64,000 bases of DNA from Rhodospirillales bacterium (GCA_016699855.1 CP064988.1:3438501-3502500); one strand, 5' to 3'. Shown: positions 39,114-48,590, numbered from the stretch's first letter. Notes: generated by a model from the sequence alone, not told the origin. Numbers and translations: made by a program.

Positions 39114-39214
39114 CCGCCGCCACCGCGGGCGGATTTCCCGCGGGCCCGTTGCGCCCTCCAGTCCCGTGCGACGCGGGCGGCGAGCGGAACGCCGGCCGGG
39201 AACGGGGTCTCACG

Positions 39215-39475
39215 ATGCGGATGTTCGCGCGCTTCGCGCCGGCCGTGGCCATGTCGCTGGCCGCCGGCGCGCGGCCGCAGAACGGCCGCGGCGCCGTCGT
39301 CCGGGCCAACGGCGACCGTTACCAGGGCCAGTGGTTCGACGATCGCGCGCACGGCCAGGGCGTGAACTGGTCGGCGAGCGGCCAGGTGCATACCGGCCAC
39401 TGGGAGAACGGCTGTTTCCGCGACGGCGACCGCTGGTCGACCGCCGGTTCCAGCCGGTGGGAATGCGGCTTCTGA
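39215..39475 (+). CDS. Small exported MORN-repeat protein
   Basis: An 86-residue protein. A short hydrophobic N-terminus (FARFAPAVAMSLAAGA) may be a signal peptide. It then shows two MORN-like repeats, ANGDRYQGQWFDDRAHGQGV and ASGQVHTGHWENGCFRDG. MORN repeats often bind lipids or form small beta-hairpin scaffolds. The function is unknown. It follows the efflux pump by about 100 bases and is probably not part of it. Confidence 0.6.
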   Translation: MRMFARFAPAVAMSLAAGARPQNGRGAVVRANGDRYQGQWFDDRAHGQGVNWSASGQVHTGHWENGCFRDGDRWSTAGSSRWECGF

Positions 39476-39492
39476 GCGCGCCTCGCCGGGGA

Positions 39493-40677
39493 TCACTCCG
39501 CGGCTTTGGCCAGCTCCTGCGGCTTGAACGGCAGGATCGACGCGGCGCGGTGGTACGGCGTCGGCAGCGGCGGCGTCTGGACGCCCAGCGCGCGGGCGGC
39601 GTTCCAGCCCCAGCGTGGATCGACCATGAACGAGCGCGCGTGCGCGGTGCAGTCGGCCTGGCCCGACGCCACGATGCGCTCGGCCTGGTCCGGCTCCGTG
39701 ATGATGCCGACCGCCCAGGTCTTGATACCGGCCTCCTTGCGGACGCGCGCCGAGAACTCGACGTGGTAGCCGGGGCCGACCGCGATCTTGGCGTTCGGCA
39801 CCGTGCCGCCCGACGAGACGTCGACGAAGTCGCAGCCCAGCGCCTTGAGCTGGCGCGCCGTCTCGATCGTGTCCTCGATGGCGAGACCGCCCTCCATCCA
39901 GTCGATCGCCGACAGCCGGATGCCCATCGCGCGCTCGCGCGGCCACACGCGGCGGCAGGCCTCGAACACCTCCAGCGGGAACCGGCGGCGCCTTTCCATC
40001 GTGCCGCCGTAGGAATCGCCGCGCGTGTTGGTCAGCGGCGATAGGAACTGGTGCAGCAGGTAGCCGTGCGCGCCATGCAGCTCGAGCACGTCGAAGCCGA
40101 GCCGCGCCGCGCGCTCGGTCGCGGCCACGAACTCGGCCTTCACGCGCCGCAGTCCGGTCTCGTCGAGCGCGACCGGCGTGTGCCATTTCGCGGTCGGCGC
40201 CTGGGTCGGCGCGCCGCCCTGGAAGCCGACGCCGGGGCCGGTCGCGTCGAACGGGATCGCCGACGCCGACACGGTGGTCCACGGCAGGTCCGGCGCGTCG
40301 GCCGCCGTCAGCGGGCCGCCGCCGCGCCACGGGCGCTGGGCCGAGGCCTTGCGGCCGGCGTGCGCGATCTGGATGCCGAGCCGGGTCGTCGGCATCCAGC
40401 CACGGCACCAGTCGACCACGCGCTTCAGCGCCGTCTCGTTCGCGTCGTCGTATAGACCCAGGCAGCCGGCGGTGATGCGCCCCTCGGCCGAGACGTGCGT
40501 GGCCTCGACGCACAACAGCCCGGCGCCGCTCGCCGCGAGCTGGGCGTAGTGCGCGAGGTGCCAGTCGATCGCCGACCCGTCGACCGCGGAGTACTGGCAC
40601 ATCGGCGACACGACGATGCGGTTGGGCAGCGTGACGCCGCCGCCGAGATCGAGCGGGCTGAACAGGACGGAGGCCAT
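39493..40677 (-). CDS. NADH:flavin oxidoreductase, OYE family (YqjM-like)
   Basis: A 394-residue FMN enzyme of the old yellow family. The FMN-binding start LGGGVTLPNRIVVSPMCQYSA carries the Cys typical of the YqjM class; IQIAHAGRKAS and FDVLELHGAHGYLLHQFLSP hold substrate and cofactor contacts, and the end has IITEPDQAERIV. It reduces activated C=C bonds with NAD(P)H. The physiological substrate is unknown. It is followed on the same strand, after 24 bases, by nudC upstream. Confidence 0.92.
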   Translation of the reverse strand: MASVLFSPLDLGGGVTLPNRIVVSPMCQYSAVDGSAIDWHLAHYAQLAASGAGLLCVEATHVSAEGRITAGCLGLYDDANETALKRVVDWCRGWMPTTRLGIQIAHAGRKASAQRPWRGGGPLTAADAPDLPWTTVSASAIPFDATGPGVGFQGGAPTQAPTAKWHTPVALDETGLRRVKAEFVAATERAARLGFDVLELHGAHGYLLHQFLSPLTNTRGDSYGGTMERRRRFPLEVFEACRRVWPRERAMGIRLSAIDWMEGGLAIEDTIETARQLKALGCDFVDVSSGGTVPNAKIAVGPGYHVEFSARVRKEAGIKTWAVGIITEPDQAERIVASGQADCTAHARSFMVDPRWGWNAARALGVQTPPLPTPYHRAASILPFKPQELAKAAE

Positions 40678-40701
40678 GCGGGGTTCCTCGGACGGGAGGG
40701 T

Positions 40702-41625
40702 TCAGACGACCGGCGGCGGGCCGGCCTCGTGGCCGAGCCATTCCTCGATCAGCCGGCGGGCGATCGAATCCTTGCGCGGCATGAAGAACGAGCCGTCCTT
40801 CGGCAGGTTCTCCGGCCGCAGCTCCTCGCGGCTCAGCCAGCGCGCGCTCTCAAGCTCGGATTCGTTGACGTCGAACTCCAGCGACTCGGCCTCGGCGTGG
40901 AAGCCGATCATCACGGAGGCGGGGAACGGCCACGGCTGCGACGACCGGTAGCGCACGTCGCGCACCTTGACCTTGACCTCCTCGTAGACCTCGCGCGCGA
41001 CGGCGTCCTCGAAGCTCTCGCCCGGCTCGACGAAGCCCGCGAGCGTCGAGTGCATGCCGCGCGGGAAGTGCTTGCCGCGCCCCAGCAGGCATTTGTCGCC
41101 ATGGTGCACCAGCATGATGACGGCGGGATCGGTGCGCGGGAAATGCTGCGCCTTGCACGCCTCGTTGACGCAGGTGCGCTCGTGGCCGGCCTTGCCGACT
41201 TTCGTCTCGCCGCCGCAGACGCCGCAGAACTTGTGCCGGCGGTGCCAGTACGTCATGGCCCGGGCGTAGGCGAGGATCGAGCCCTCGCGCGCGAACAGCA
41301 GCGGACCGACCTGGCGCAGGTCGACGAACTCGCCGAGCCCCTCCTGCGGCATGTCGAAGCCGGTGACGTCGAGCGCGAAATAGGTCTCGTCCTCGACATG
41401 GCCGAGGAACACCGTCTGCGCGCCGCCGCGGATCAGCGCCCGCGCCATCATGCCCTGCAGGAACACGGGCCGCGGCTGGCCCTGCTTGTCGACCAGGTTG
41501 CGCTCGTTGTCGACCGGCACGAACCGGGTCCTCGAACCGACCAGCAGGTCCTCGATGTGGTCGTCGTCCTCGCGCCTCAGCGAGGCGCGGTCGATCTCGG
41601 CGCTTGAATAGGGATTGCGGCGCAT
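40702..41625 (-). CDS. nudC: NAD(+)/NADH diphosphatase
   Basis: A 307-residue Nudix hydrolase of the NudC type. An N-terminal domain precedes a four-Cys zinc ribbon (FCGVCGG ... TCVNEAC), then the Nudix box GFVEPGESFEDAVAREVYEE and the NADH-specific SQPWPFPASVMIGF. It cleaves NADH, and in other bacteria removes NAD caps from RNA. ATG 41625 gives the usual N-terminus; the frame extends 22 codons upstream without similarity. It is divergent from the S9 peptidase gene. Confidence 0.95.
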   Translation of the reverse strand: MRRNPYSSAEIDRASLRREDDDHIEDLLVGSRTRFVPVDNERNLVDKQGQPRPVFLQGMMARALIRGGAQTVFLGHVEDETYFALDVTGFDMPQEGLGEFVDLRQVGPLLFAREGSILAYARAMTYWHRRHKFCGVCGGETKVGKAGHERTCVNEACKAQHFPRTDPAVIMLVHHGDKCLLGRGKHFPRGMHSTLAGFVEPGESFEDAVAREVYEEVKVKVRDVRYRSSQPWPFPASVMIGFHAEAESLEFDVNESELESARWLSREELRPENLPKDGSFFMPRKDSIARRLIEEWLGHEAGPPPVV

Positions 41626-41788
41626 GGCCCGTCCGTTCGTCGGTGTTCGGCGTCGGGGCGGGACAATGGCATCGCGACCGGCGGGCGGCAACCGGCGGCG
41701 GGCGGCGGCGGAGGCGCGCGCGGCGCATGGCGGGCGGCGGCGATCCGCGCTACGAAACCGCCTCGGTCAGCTCCGGAGACACGCCCCG

Positions 41789-43771
41789 ATGCGTTGGAGT
41801 CGCGCGTTCATCGCCACCGTCGCCGGTGCCTGCGCGATCGTCGCGGCCGCCGCCGACCTCGCCGCCCAGACCCATCCCGCGCTGCGCGACGCCAAGCTGC
41901 CGCCGCTGGTGCCGTTGTCGCTGTTCGCCGGCGCCGACGAGGATTCGCGCTCCGGCTTCCGCCTCTCGCCCGACGGCAGGTACCTGGCGTGGTCCGAGCG
42001 GGTCGGCGGACGCCGGCAGATCCACGTCCGGCCGACGGCCGGCGGCGACGCGCTGGTCGTGCGCACGTCCGTGCCGGTGTCGCAGTTCGCGTGGCTGCCG
42101 GACAGCCGGCGCCTCGCCTACGCGCTCGATTCCGGCGGCAACGAGAACACCCAGATCTGGACCGTCGACGCGCAGAGTCCGTCGGCGCCGCCGCGCAATC
42201 TGACGCCGTGGCCGGGCACGCGCAGCGGGCTGCTGTCCTTCCCGCGCGACGGCGACGACTTCTTCATCTACAGCAATACGCGCGACCGGCGCGTGTTCGA
42301 CGTCTACCGCGTCCCGCCGGGCCCCGACGCGACGCCGGTGATGCACGAGCTGAACACGGGAACGGTCGACCGCTGGTTCTTCGACCGCGCCGGGCGGCTG
42401 GCGGCGCGCACGACGCGGGCCGGGACCGACGGCCGCCGCGTGTTCGAGCGCTGTCCCGGCGGGTCCGCGACCTGCGCGCGCGCCTTCGACCTCGACTGGG
42501 ACGAGCAGTTGACCGTGCTCGACATCGCGGCGGGCGAGAACGAGGTCTGGGCCCTGTCGAACCGCGGCCGCGACAAGACCGCGCTCGTCCGCCTCGGCCT
42601 GGCCGACGGCGCCGAGAAGGTGGTGCTGGCCGATCCGGCGGTCGATGTCGGCGGCGTGGTCTACGACCAGATCCGCCGCGCGCCGCTGCTGGCGTTCAGC
42701 TGGCCCGGCCATCAGACCGTGCACGCGCCCGGTGGCGAGGCGGCCGCCGATCTCGCGGCGCTGCGCGGCGGTCCCCAGGACGTGCTCGCGGTCCTGAGCC
42801 ACGACCGCGCGATGCGGTGGTTCGTGGTCTCGCTGCAGTCGGCGGGCTCGGCGACGCGCACGCTGCTGTTCGACCGCGAGGCGCGCCAGCGCACGCTCCT
42901 GCACGCCGGCGCCTTCGACGCCTACCGCGAGTCGATCTCGCCGGTGCGGCCGGTCGAGTACCGGGCGCGTGACGGGCTGCCGATCCGCGGCTACCTGACG
43001 CTGCCGGCCGGCGCGCCGGCGCGCGGTCTGCCGGCCGTCATGCTGGTGCACGGCGGCCCGTGGGCGCGCGACACCGGCACGCTGGGCGCGTGGCCGCAGA
43101 TGCTCGCGAACCGCGGCTACGCCGTGCTGCAGGTCAACTACCGTGGATCGTCGGGCTACGGCCGCGCCTTCATGGCCTCCGGCATCGGCGAGCTCGGCGC
43201 CAAGACGCAGGACGACATCGACGACGGCGCGCGGTGGCTGGTCGAGCAGGGGATCGCCGACCGCGGCAAGATCGCGATCATCGGCGCCAGCTACGGCGGC
43301 TTCTCGACCTTCGTCGGCATGACGCGCACGCCGACGCTCTACGCCGCCGGCGTCGCCTCTGTCGGGATCACCGATCTGCCGGCCTTCATCGATCTGGTGC
43401 CGCCGTACTGGGACCGCAGCCGCTGGAACCGGTTCCTCGGCCCGTCCAACACGCCGGAGGGCCGCGCCGCGCTGTGGGCGCGCTCGCCTCTGGCGCACGT
43501 CGACAAGCTCGAACGGCCGCTGCTGATCATGCACGGCGCCAACGATCCGCGCGTGCGGCGCGACCAGAGCGAGCGGTTCTTCGGCGCCGCCCGGGCGCTG
43601 GGCAAGCCGGTCGAGTTCCATCTGTTCGAGAACGAGGGCCACGGACTGTCGCGCCCGGAGAACCGCATGGTCGCGTTCGGCCGCACCGAGTTGTTCCTCG
43701 CCCGCCATCTCGGCGGCCGGGCCACCCCCGCGCCGCGCCCGGCGACCGAAGCCGCCGGCGCGACGAAGTGA
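41789..43771 (+). CDS. Exported S9-family prolyl-oligopeptidase-like peptidase
   Basis: A 660-residue protein with a signal peptide (AFIATVAGACAIVAAAADLAAQ). A seven-bladed WD40-like propeller (residues about 50-380) precedes an alpha/beta-hydrolase domain. The triad is S501 (GASYGGF), D586 (GANDPRVRR) and H618 (NEGHGLSRP), as in S9C acylaminoacyl/dipeptidyl peptidases. It probably cleaves small peptides in the periplasm. The start at 41789 was chosen because only that gives a signal peptide. It is a monocistronic gene, convergent with recR. Confidence 0.9.
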   Translation: MRWSRAFIATVAGACAIVAAAADLAAQTHPALRDAKLPPLVPLSLFAGADEDSRSGFRLSPDGRYLAWSERVGGRRQIHVRPTAGGDALVVRTSVPVSQFAWLPDSRRLAYALDSGGNENTQIWTVDAQSPSAPPRNLTPWPGTRSGLLSFPRDGDDFFIYSNTRDRRVFDVYRVPPGPDATPVMHELNTGTVDRWFFDRAGRLAARTTRAGTDGRRVFERCPGGSATCARAFDLDWDEQLTVLDIAAGENEVWALSNRGRDKTALVRLGLADGAEKVVLADPAVDVGGVVYDQIRRAPLLAFSWPGHQTVHAPGGEAAADLAALRGGPQDVLAVLSHDRAMRWFVVSLQSAGSATRTLLFDREARQRTLLHAGAFDAYRESISPVRPVEYRARDGLPIRGYLTLPAGAPARGLPAVMLVHGGPWARDTGTLGAWPQMLANRGYAVLQVNYRGSSGYGRAFMASGIGELGAKTQDDIDDGARWLVEQGIADRGKIAIIGASYGGFSTFVGMTRTPTLYAAGVASVGITDLPAFIDLVPPYWDRSRWNRFLGPSNTPEGRAALWARSPLAHVDKLERPLLIMHGANDPRVRRDQSERFFGAARALGKPVEFHLFENEGHGLSRPENRMVAFGRTELFLARHLGGRATPAPRPATEAAGATK

Positions 43772-43804
43772 GCGGCCGGAGACGCCGACGGCGGCCCGCG
43801 GCTT

Positions 43805-44401
43805 TCAGACCGCGCGCCGCGCTTTGAGCGCCGCCGCCAGCGTGCCCTCGTCGAGATAGTCGATCTCGCCGCCCACCGGCAGTCCGTGCGCCAGCCGCGA
43901 CACCTTCATGCCGGCGACGCCCGACAGCCGGTCGGCGATGTAGTGGCCGGTGGTCTGGCCGTCGACGGTGGCGTTGGTGGCGAGGATGACCTCTCGGATC
44001 GCGCCGTCGCGGGCGCGCGCCACGAGGGCGGAGATGCTGAGGTCCTCGGGTCCGATGCCGTCGAGCGCCGACAAGGTGCCGCCCAGCACGTGGTAGCGGC
44101 CGTTGAACACGCGTCCGCGCTCCATCGCCCAGAGATCGGCGACGTCCTCGACGACGCACAGGGTCGCGCCGTCGCGCCGCGGATCGGCGCAGATGGCGCA
44201 GGGGTCGACCGTGTCGAGGTTGCCGCAGGTCGAGCAGGCGCGGATCGCGTCGGCCGCCTGCGTCAGCGCCTGCGCCAGCGGTCGCATCAATTGCTCGCGC
44301 CGCTTCAGCAGGTGCAGCACCGCGCGCCGCGCCGAGCGTGGTCCCAGCCCCGGCAGCTTGGCGAGGAGCTGGATGGCGCGCTCGATCTCGGGGCCGTTCA
44401 C
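43805..44401 (-). CDS. recR: Recombination mediator RecR
   Basis: A 198-residue protein of normal RecR length. It has the helix-hairpin-helix start KLPGLGPRSARR, the zinc site CSTCGNLDTVDPCAIC, and a Toprim domain with CVVEDVADLWAMER. RecR works with RecO and RecF to load RecA at gaps. It lies downstream of ybaB and dnaX in the conserved dnaX-ybaB-recR order. Confidence 0.97.
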   Translation of the reverse strand: MNGPEIERAIQLLAKLPGLGPRSARRAVLHLLKRREQLMRPLAQALTQAADAIRACSTCGNLDTVDPCAICADPRRDGATLCVVEDVADLWAMERGRVFNGRYHVLGGTLSALDGIGPEDLSISALVARARDGAIREVILATNATVDGQTTGHYIADRLSGVAGMKVSRLAHGLPVGGEIDYLDEGTLAAALKARRAV

Positions 44402-44426
44402 GGCCGCTACCCGGCGTCGCCGGGCT

Positions 44427-44760
44427 TCAAAGCTTCATGCCGGGCGGCAGCTGCATGCCGCCGGTGAGCGCGCGCATGCGCTCCTGCGTCAGGGCGTCGA
44501 CCTTGCCCCGGGCGTCGTTGATCGCCGCGACCAGCAGATCCTCGAGCACCCTTGTCGGCCGGCGTCATCAGCGAGCCGTCGATCTCGACGCGGCGCGCCT
44601 CGCCCTTGCCGTTGAGCGTCGCCTTGACCAGCCCGGCGCCGGACTGGCCGACGACCTCGGCGGCCGCGAGCTGCTCCTGCAGCTCGCCGATCTGGCGCTG
44701 CATGTCCTGGGCCTGCTTCATCAGGGCCCCGAAATCCTTCAATCCGCCGAACATGGTCAT
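44427..44760 (-). CDS. ybaB: YbaB/EbfC nucleoid-associated protein, apparent frameshift
   Basis: About 110 residues if repaired. The first frame gives MTMFGGLKDFGALMKQAQDM through DGSLMTPADK. The continuation, VLEDLLVAAINDARGKVDAL and then MQLPPGMKL, lies in another frame, joined at about 44550 by one extra base (or two missing). Both parts match the YbaB family and the repaired length is right. YbaB binds DNA as a dimer. Without the repair the protein would lose its C-terminal helix. Position between dnaX and recR is conserved. Confidence 0.85.
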
Positions 44761-44765
44761 GCGCC

Positions 44766-46658
44766 TCAGAAATCGCTCTCGGGGACGTCGTCGAAAGCGT
44801 CGGTGGGATAGTCGTCCTCGGCCGCGGGCGCATCGCCCGGGCCGTCGACCGCCGCCGGGCCGCCCGACGCGACCGGCGCGTCGGGGTCGATCCGGCCGCG
44901 CACGGTCACGGTCGCGCCGGGGAACGCCGCCAGCGCGGCGCGGACCAGCGGATGCTCGAGCGCCTCCTGGTGGAGCGCCTTGCTGGCGACATCGGCGCGG
45001 TCGGCCAGTGTCGCCTCGCCGGCCTCGCGCGACACGGTGACCATCCAGCGCCGGCCGGTCCAATCCGAAAGCGCCGCGGCGACCTTCGCGGCGAGATCGG
45101 GCGGCGCGTCGCCGGTCGGCCGGAACTCGAGGCGGCCGGGTTCGCACGCCACGGGATGCGCGTCGTGGCGCAGGTGGCGCGCGAGGCGGGCCTCGCGCCG
45201 GACGTCGAACAGCGCCACGACCTCGGCGAAGGTCCGCGGGTCGGGTCTTGCCGGGACGGCCGGCGCCGGTTCCACCAGCGGCGCGGCGGGCGCGACGCGC
45301 GGCGCGGCGGTCGCGATGGCGGGATTGGACACGGCGAGACGCGCCACCGGCGCGGGCGGGGCGGATTGCGGCTGCCGCGCGGCGGGTTGCGCGGCCGCCA
45401 TGACCGCCGGCGCGCCGGCCGCCGCGGTGGCGCCGCCGCCGCCGCCGCCGGGCGGACGCGGCGCCGCCGCGCCCGCCGGAACCGCGCCACCGTCGGCCAG
45501 CGCCCTCAGAGCCTCGCCCGGCGTCGGCTGGTCGGCGGCGTAGCACAGGCGGATCAGCGCCATCTCGGCGGCGCGGATCGGCGACGGCGCGGCCTGCGTC
45601 TCCTGCAGGCCCTTGAGCAGCATCTGCCAGGCGCGCGTCAGATGCGACATCGCGAGCCGCTTGGCCATGTCGGCGCCGCGCGTGCGCTCGAGCTCGGGCG
45701 CCGCCGCGGCGGCGTCGGGCACGATCTTCGCGCGCGTCAGCCAGTGGGTCAGCTCGAGCAGATCCTCCAGCACGATCGCCGGATCGGCGCCCGAATCGTA
45801 GAGGTCGCCGAGCAGCGCGAGCGCGCCGGGCGTGTCGCCCTTCATGGTCCGGTCGAGCAGGTCGAAGACGTGCCCGCGGTCGGCCAGCCCCAGCATGTCG
45901 CGGACCTGGGCCACGTCGACGACGCCGCCGCCATGGGCGATCGCCTGGTCGAGCAGGCTGAGCCCGTCGCGCACCGAGCCGTCGGCGGCGCGCGCGATCA
46001 TTCGCAGCGCCTCGGGCGCGATCTCGACCTTCTCGGCCTCGCACACGCGCGCGAAATGCGCCGTCAGCGGCTCGACCGGCACGCGCCGCAGGTCGAAGCG
46101 CTGGCAGCGCGACAGCACCGTGACCGGCACCTTGCGGATCTCGGTGGTCGCGAACAGGAATTTCACGTGCGGCGGCGGTTCCTCGAGCGTCTTCAGCAGG
46201 CCGTTGAAGGCCTGCTTCGACAGCATGTGGACCTCGTCGATGATGTAGACCTTGTAGCGCGCCGACACCGGCCGGTAGCGCGTGCCGTCGATGATCTCGC
46301 GGATGTCGTCGATGCCGGTTCGGCTGGCGGCGTCCATCTCCTGGACGTCGACGTGGCGGTCCTCGGCGATCGCGACGCAGCTCTCGCACACGCCGCAGGG
46401 GTCCATCGTCAGCCCGCCCTTGCCGTCGGGCCCGACGCAGTTCAGCGCCTTGGCGATGATGCGGGCGGTGGTCGTCTTGCCGACCCCGCGCACGCCCGTC
46501 AGCATGAAGGCGTGCGCCAGGCGGCCGGCCTCCAGCGCGTTGCGCAGCGTGCGCACCATCGCCTCCTGGCCGATCAGCGTCGAGAAATCGGTCGGTCGGT
46601 ATTTGCGCGCCAGAACGCGGTACGGCGAGCCGTCGGCGGAGTCGGACGCGTTGACCAT
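44766..46658 (-). CDS. dnaX: DNA polymerase III subunits gamma/tau
   Basis: A 630-residue clamp-loader subunit. The N-terminal AAA+ domain (residues about 15-230) has YRVLARKYRPTDF, Walker A GVRGVGKTT, the four-Cys zinc module around CGVCESC, and IIDEVHMLSKQAFN. A Pro/Ala/Gly-rich linker (about 380-450) precedes the tau C-terminal region that contacts polymerase alpha. It assembles the beta clamp loader. ATG 46658 was chosen because the longer frame would run into the 4.5S RNA gene. Confidence 0.96.
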   Translation of the reverse strand: MVNASDSADGSPYRVLARKYRPTDFSTLIGQEAMVRTLRNALEAGRLAHAFMLTGVRGVGKTTTARIIAKALNCVGPDGKGGLTMDPCGVCESCVAIAEDRHVDVQEMDAASRTGIDDIREIIDGTRYRPVSARYKVYIIDEVHMLSKQAFNGLLKTLEEPPPHVKFLFATTEIRKVPVTVLSRCQRFDLRRVPVEPLTAHFARVCEAEKVEIAPEALRMIARAADGSVRDGLSLLDQAIAHGGGVVDVAQVRDMLGLADRGHVFDLLDRTMKGDTPGALALLGDLYDSGADPAIVLEDLLELTHWLTRAKIVPDAAAAAPELERTRGADMAKRLAMSHLTRAWQMLLKGLQETQAAPSPIRAAEMALIRLCYAADQPTPGEALRALADGGAVPAGAAAPRPPGGGGGGATAAAGAPAVMAAAQPAARQPQSAPPAPVARLAVSNPAIATAAPRVAPAAPLVEPAPAVPARPDPRTFAEVVALFDVRREARLARHLRHDAHPVACEPGRLEFRPTGDAPPDLAAKVAAALSDWTGRRWMVTVSREAGEATLADRADVASKALHQEALEHPLVRAALAAFPGATVTVRGRIDPDAPVASGGPAAVDGPGDAPAAEDDYPTDAFDDVPESDF

Positions 46659-46749
46659 GGCGACAGGCGCCTCGTGCGAGCGTCGGCGCCGGGCGCCGGG
46701 CGGGCGCTCCGCCTCGTCGGCCGGAGCGGTGAGTACCGGAGAACCGGGT

Positions 46750-46846
46750 GGGAGACCGGACACGACCCGCAGCGAATTCGTTACGGCTGCTTCCTTCCGG
46801 ATCTGACCGGGTTGGCGAAGACTACGTCCGCGCCGGCCTCCCGAGG
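46750..46846 (-). ncRNA. ffs: Signal recognition particle 4.5S RNA
   Basis: On the minus strand the segment GGTCAGATCCGGAAGGAAGC, followed by AGCC, is the nearly invariant domain IV of bacterial SRP RNA, which binds Ffh. The flanks pair as a long hairpin: GGGAG-G-CCGG near the 5' end with CCGG-T-CTCCC near the 3' end. Length is about 97 bases. The position upstream of dnaX is the usual alphaproteobacterial one. Ends are approximate. Confidence 0.93.
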
Positions 46847-46850
46847 GCCT

Positions 46851-46879
46851 TATATCAGGACTCGCCCCCGATTCGGCAA
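46851..46879 (-). promoter_or_regulatory. Predicted sigma-70 promoter of ffs
   Basis: On the minus strand TTGCCG (46879-46874) and GATATA (46856-46851) are 17 bases apart. The -10 ends about five bases before the expected 5' end of the SRP RNA. A strong promoter is expected for this abundant RNA. Confidence 0.6.
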
Positions 46880-46907
46880 GGCGGAAGAATCGGCCCGGAA
46901 ACGGCGC

Positions 46908-48297
46908 TCACGCGGCGGCGTGGGCGGGGTAGGGCGCGCGTTCGCGCGGCCGGCGGTCGGGCGCGCGGGCGGCCGGCTGGTCCACGATGTCGACCGCGAT
47001 CGACACGACCGAGCCGATCAGGATCATCGCCGGACGCGACGGGTCGAGGCTGGCGATCCGGCCGGCGATGTCGCCCAGCGTGCCGAACAGGGTCTTCTGG
47101 GTCGACCGCGTGCCGTCGACCACCACCGCGACGGGGGTGCCCGGATCGAGCCCGCGGCCGATCAGCCGCGCCGTCAGCTGGCGCACGGTCGCCAGGCCCA
47201 TGTAGACGCACAGCGTCTGCTCGCGCGCCGCCAGCGGCGCCCAGTCGAGATCGAGCGTGCCGTCCTTCAGGTGGCCGGCGACGAAGGTGCAGGTGCGGGC
47301 GTGGTCGCGGTGCGTCAGCGGCACGCCGATCGCCGCGGCGCAGCCGGCGGCGGCGGTGATGCCGGGCGTCACGTCGTAGGACACGCGCGCGGCGCGCAGG
47401 CCCTCGACCTCCTCGCCGCCGCGGCCGAACACGAACGGATCGCCGCCCTTCAGGCGCACAACGCGCCGGCCGCGGCGCGCCTGCTCGACCAGCGTGGCGA
47501 TGATCTCCTGCTGCGGCACGCAATGGTCGGCGCGGCGCTTGCCGACGTAGACGCGCTCGGCGTCGGCGCGGGCGAGCGCGAGGATCTCGGCGCTCACCAG
47601 GCGGTCGTAGACGATCACGTCGGCGGCGCGGATCAGGCGTTGCGCGCGCAGCGTCAGAAGTTCCGGATCGCCCGGCCCGGCGCCGACCAGATGGACATGG
47701 CCGGCGGGCGGTCCCGCCGACGCCGCGCCGTCCAGCAGGTCGCGGGCGTGGCGCTCGGCCGCCGGGCCGTCGCCGGCCAGCGCCGCCTCGCCCACCGGGC
47801 CTTCGAAGAAGCGCTCCCAGAAGCGCGCCCGGGCGGCGGGATGGGTCAGCCGCGCCTTGACGCGGGCGCGCCACGACTCGCCCAGCGACGCCAGCGCGGC
47901 GACCGCCGGCGGCACGACCGACTCGATGCGCGCCCGCAGCAGGCGCGCCAGGGTCGGCGCCGCGCCCGACGTGCCGATGGCGATCGTCACGGGATCGCGG
48001 TCGACGATGGCCGGCCACGTCACCGAACAGAAAAGCCGGACGGTCGACGGCGTTGACCGGCACGCCGGCCGCGACGCAGGCGTCGAAGACCATGGCGGCG
48101 ATCCGCTCCGGGACCTCCGCGACCACGACCAGCGCGACGCCGACGATATCGAGCGGATCGAACGCCGCGCGGCGCGCCACCGTGGCGCCGACCGATTCGA
48201 GCACCGCGGCCTTCCGCCGCGCCGCGTCGCCCTCGCCGATGACGAGGCAGCGCCGATCGCGCAGATCGTGGAACAACGGCAGGGTACGCATGGTCAT
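46908..48297 (-). CDS. cysG: Siroheme synthase, apparent frameshift
   Basis: About 462 residues if repaired. The N-terminal precorrin-2 dehydrogenase/ferrochelatase part starts MRTLPLFHDLRDRRCLVIG, with a nucleotide-binding GEGDAARRKAAVL. After NAVDRPAF the frame changes at 48031-48034, where a run of four T (minus strand) has one base too many. It then continues as SVTWPAIVDRDPVTIAIGTS and the C-terminal uroporphyrinogen-III methyltransferase (VHLVGAGPGDPELLTLRA, VVRLKGGDPFVFGRGGEE). Siroheme is the cofactor of the nitrite reductase encoded divergently, so the linkage makes sense. Confidence 0.88.
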
Positions 48298-48573
48298 CGG
48301 CCTCTCGGACCGTCGCGGCGCGGGACACGGCGTCGCCGACGGATCGCGTTTCGCGGTGCAAGCGCTATGCCATGGGGTCGCCGCGGCTCGATGCGCGCGG
48401 TCGGCGCGCTCCTGTCCGTGCCTGCCTGCGGATTGACCGTCCGGCGGTCGATTTGCGCGCAGTTGCGGAATCGCCGCCGCCGATGGCCTCGGGGCGCGGC
48501 GTGAATTGCGGCGGGAACGCCGCCAATGCGGGCAGGACGCTGAATCGACAGGCGGAATCGCGGCCCTCCGGCG

Positions 48574-48590
48574 TTGGCATGTGCGTTGCA
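48574..48590 (+). promoter_or_regulatory. Sigma-54 promoter of the nitrate assimilation genes
   Basis: TTGGCATGTGCGTTGCA matches the -24/-12 consensus (TGGCAC-N5-TTGCA) with one mismatch and the required GG-N10-GC spacing. Transcription would start near 48602, about 46 bases before the nrtB ATG. Control by sigma-54 and NtrC is well established for nitrate assimilation, so function and sequence agree. An NtrC site was not identified with confidence. Confidence 0.72.

Noticed and set aside
46659..46763. Upstream in-frame start for dnaX at 46763
   Set aside because: It would overlap the 3' end of the 4.5S RNA gene, and DnaX similarity begins after 46658.
44952..48056. Very long plus-strand open frame (1034 codons) across dnaX, ffs and cysG
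   Set aside because: It is antisense to well-identified genes and an RNA gene and shows only Arg/Gly/Ala-rich low-complexity translation, as expected from high GC.
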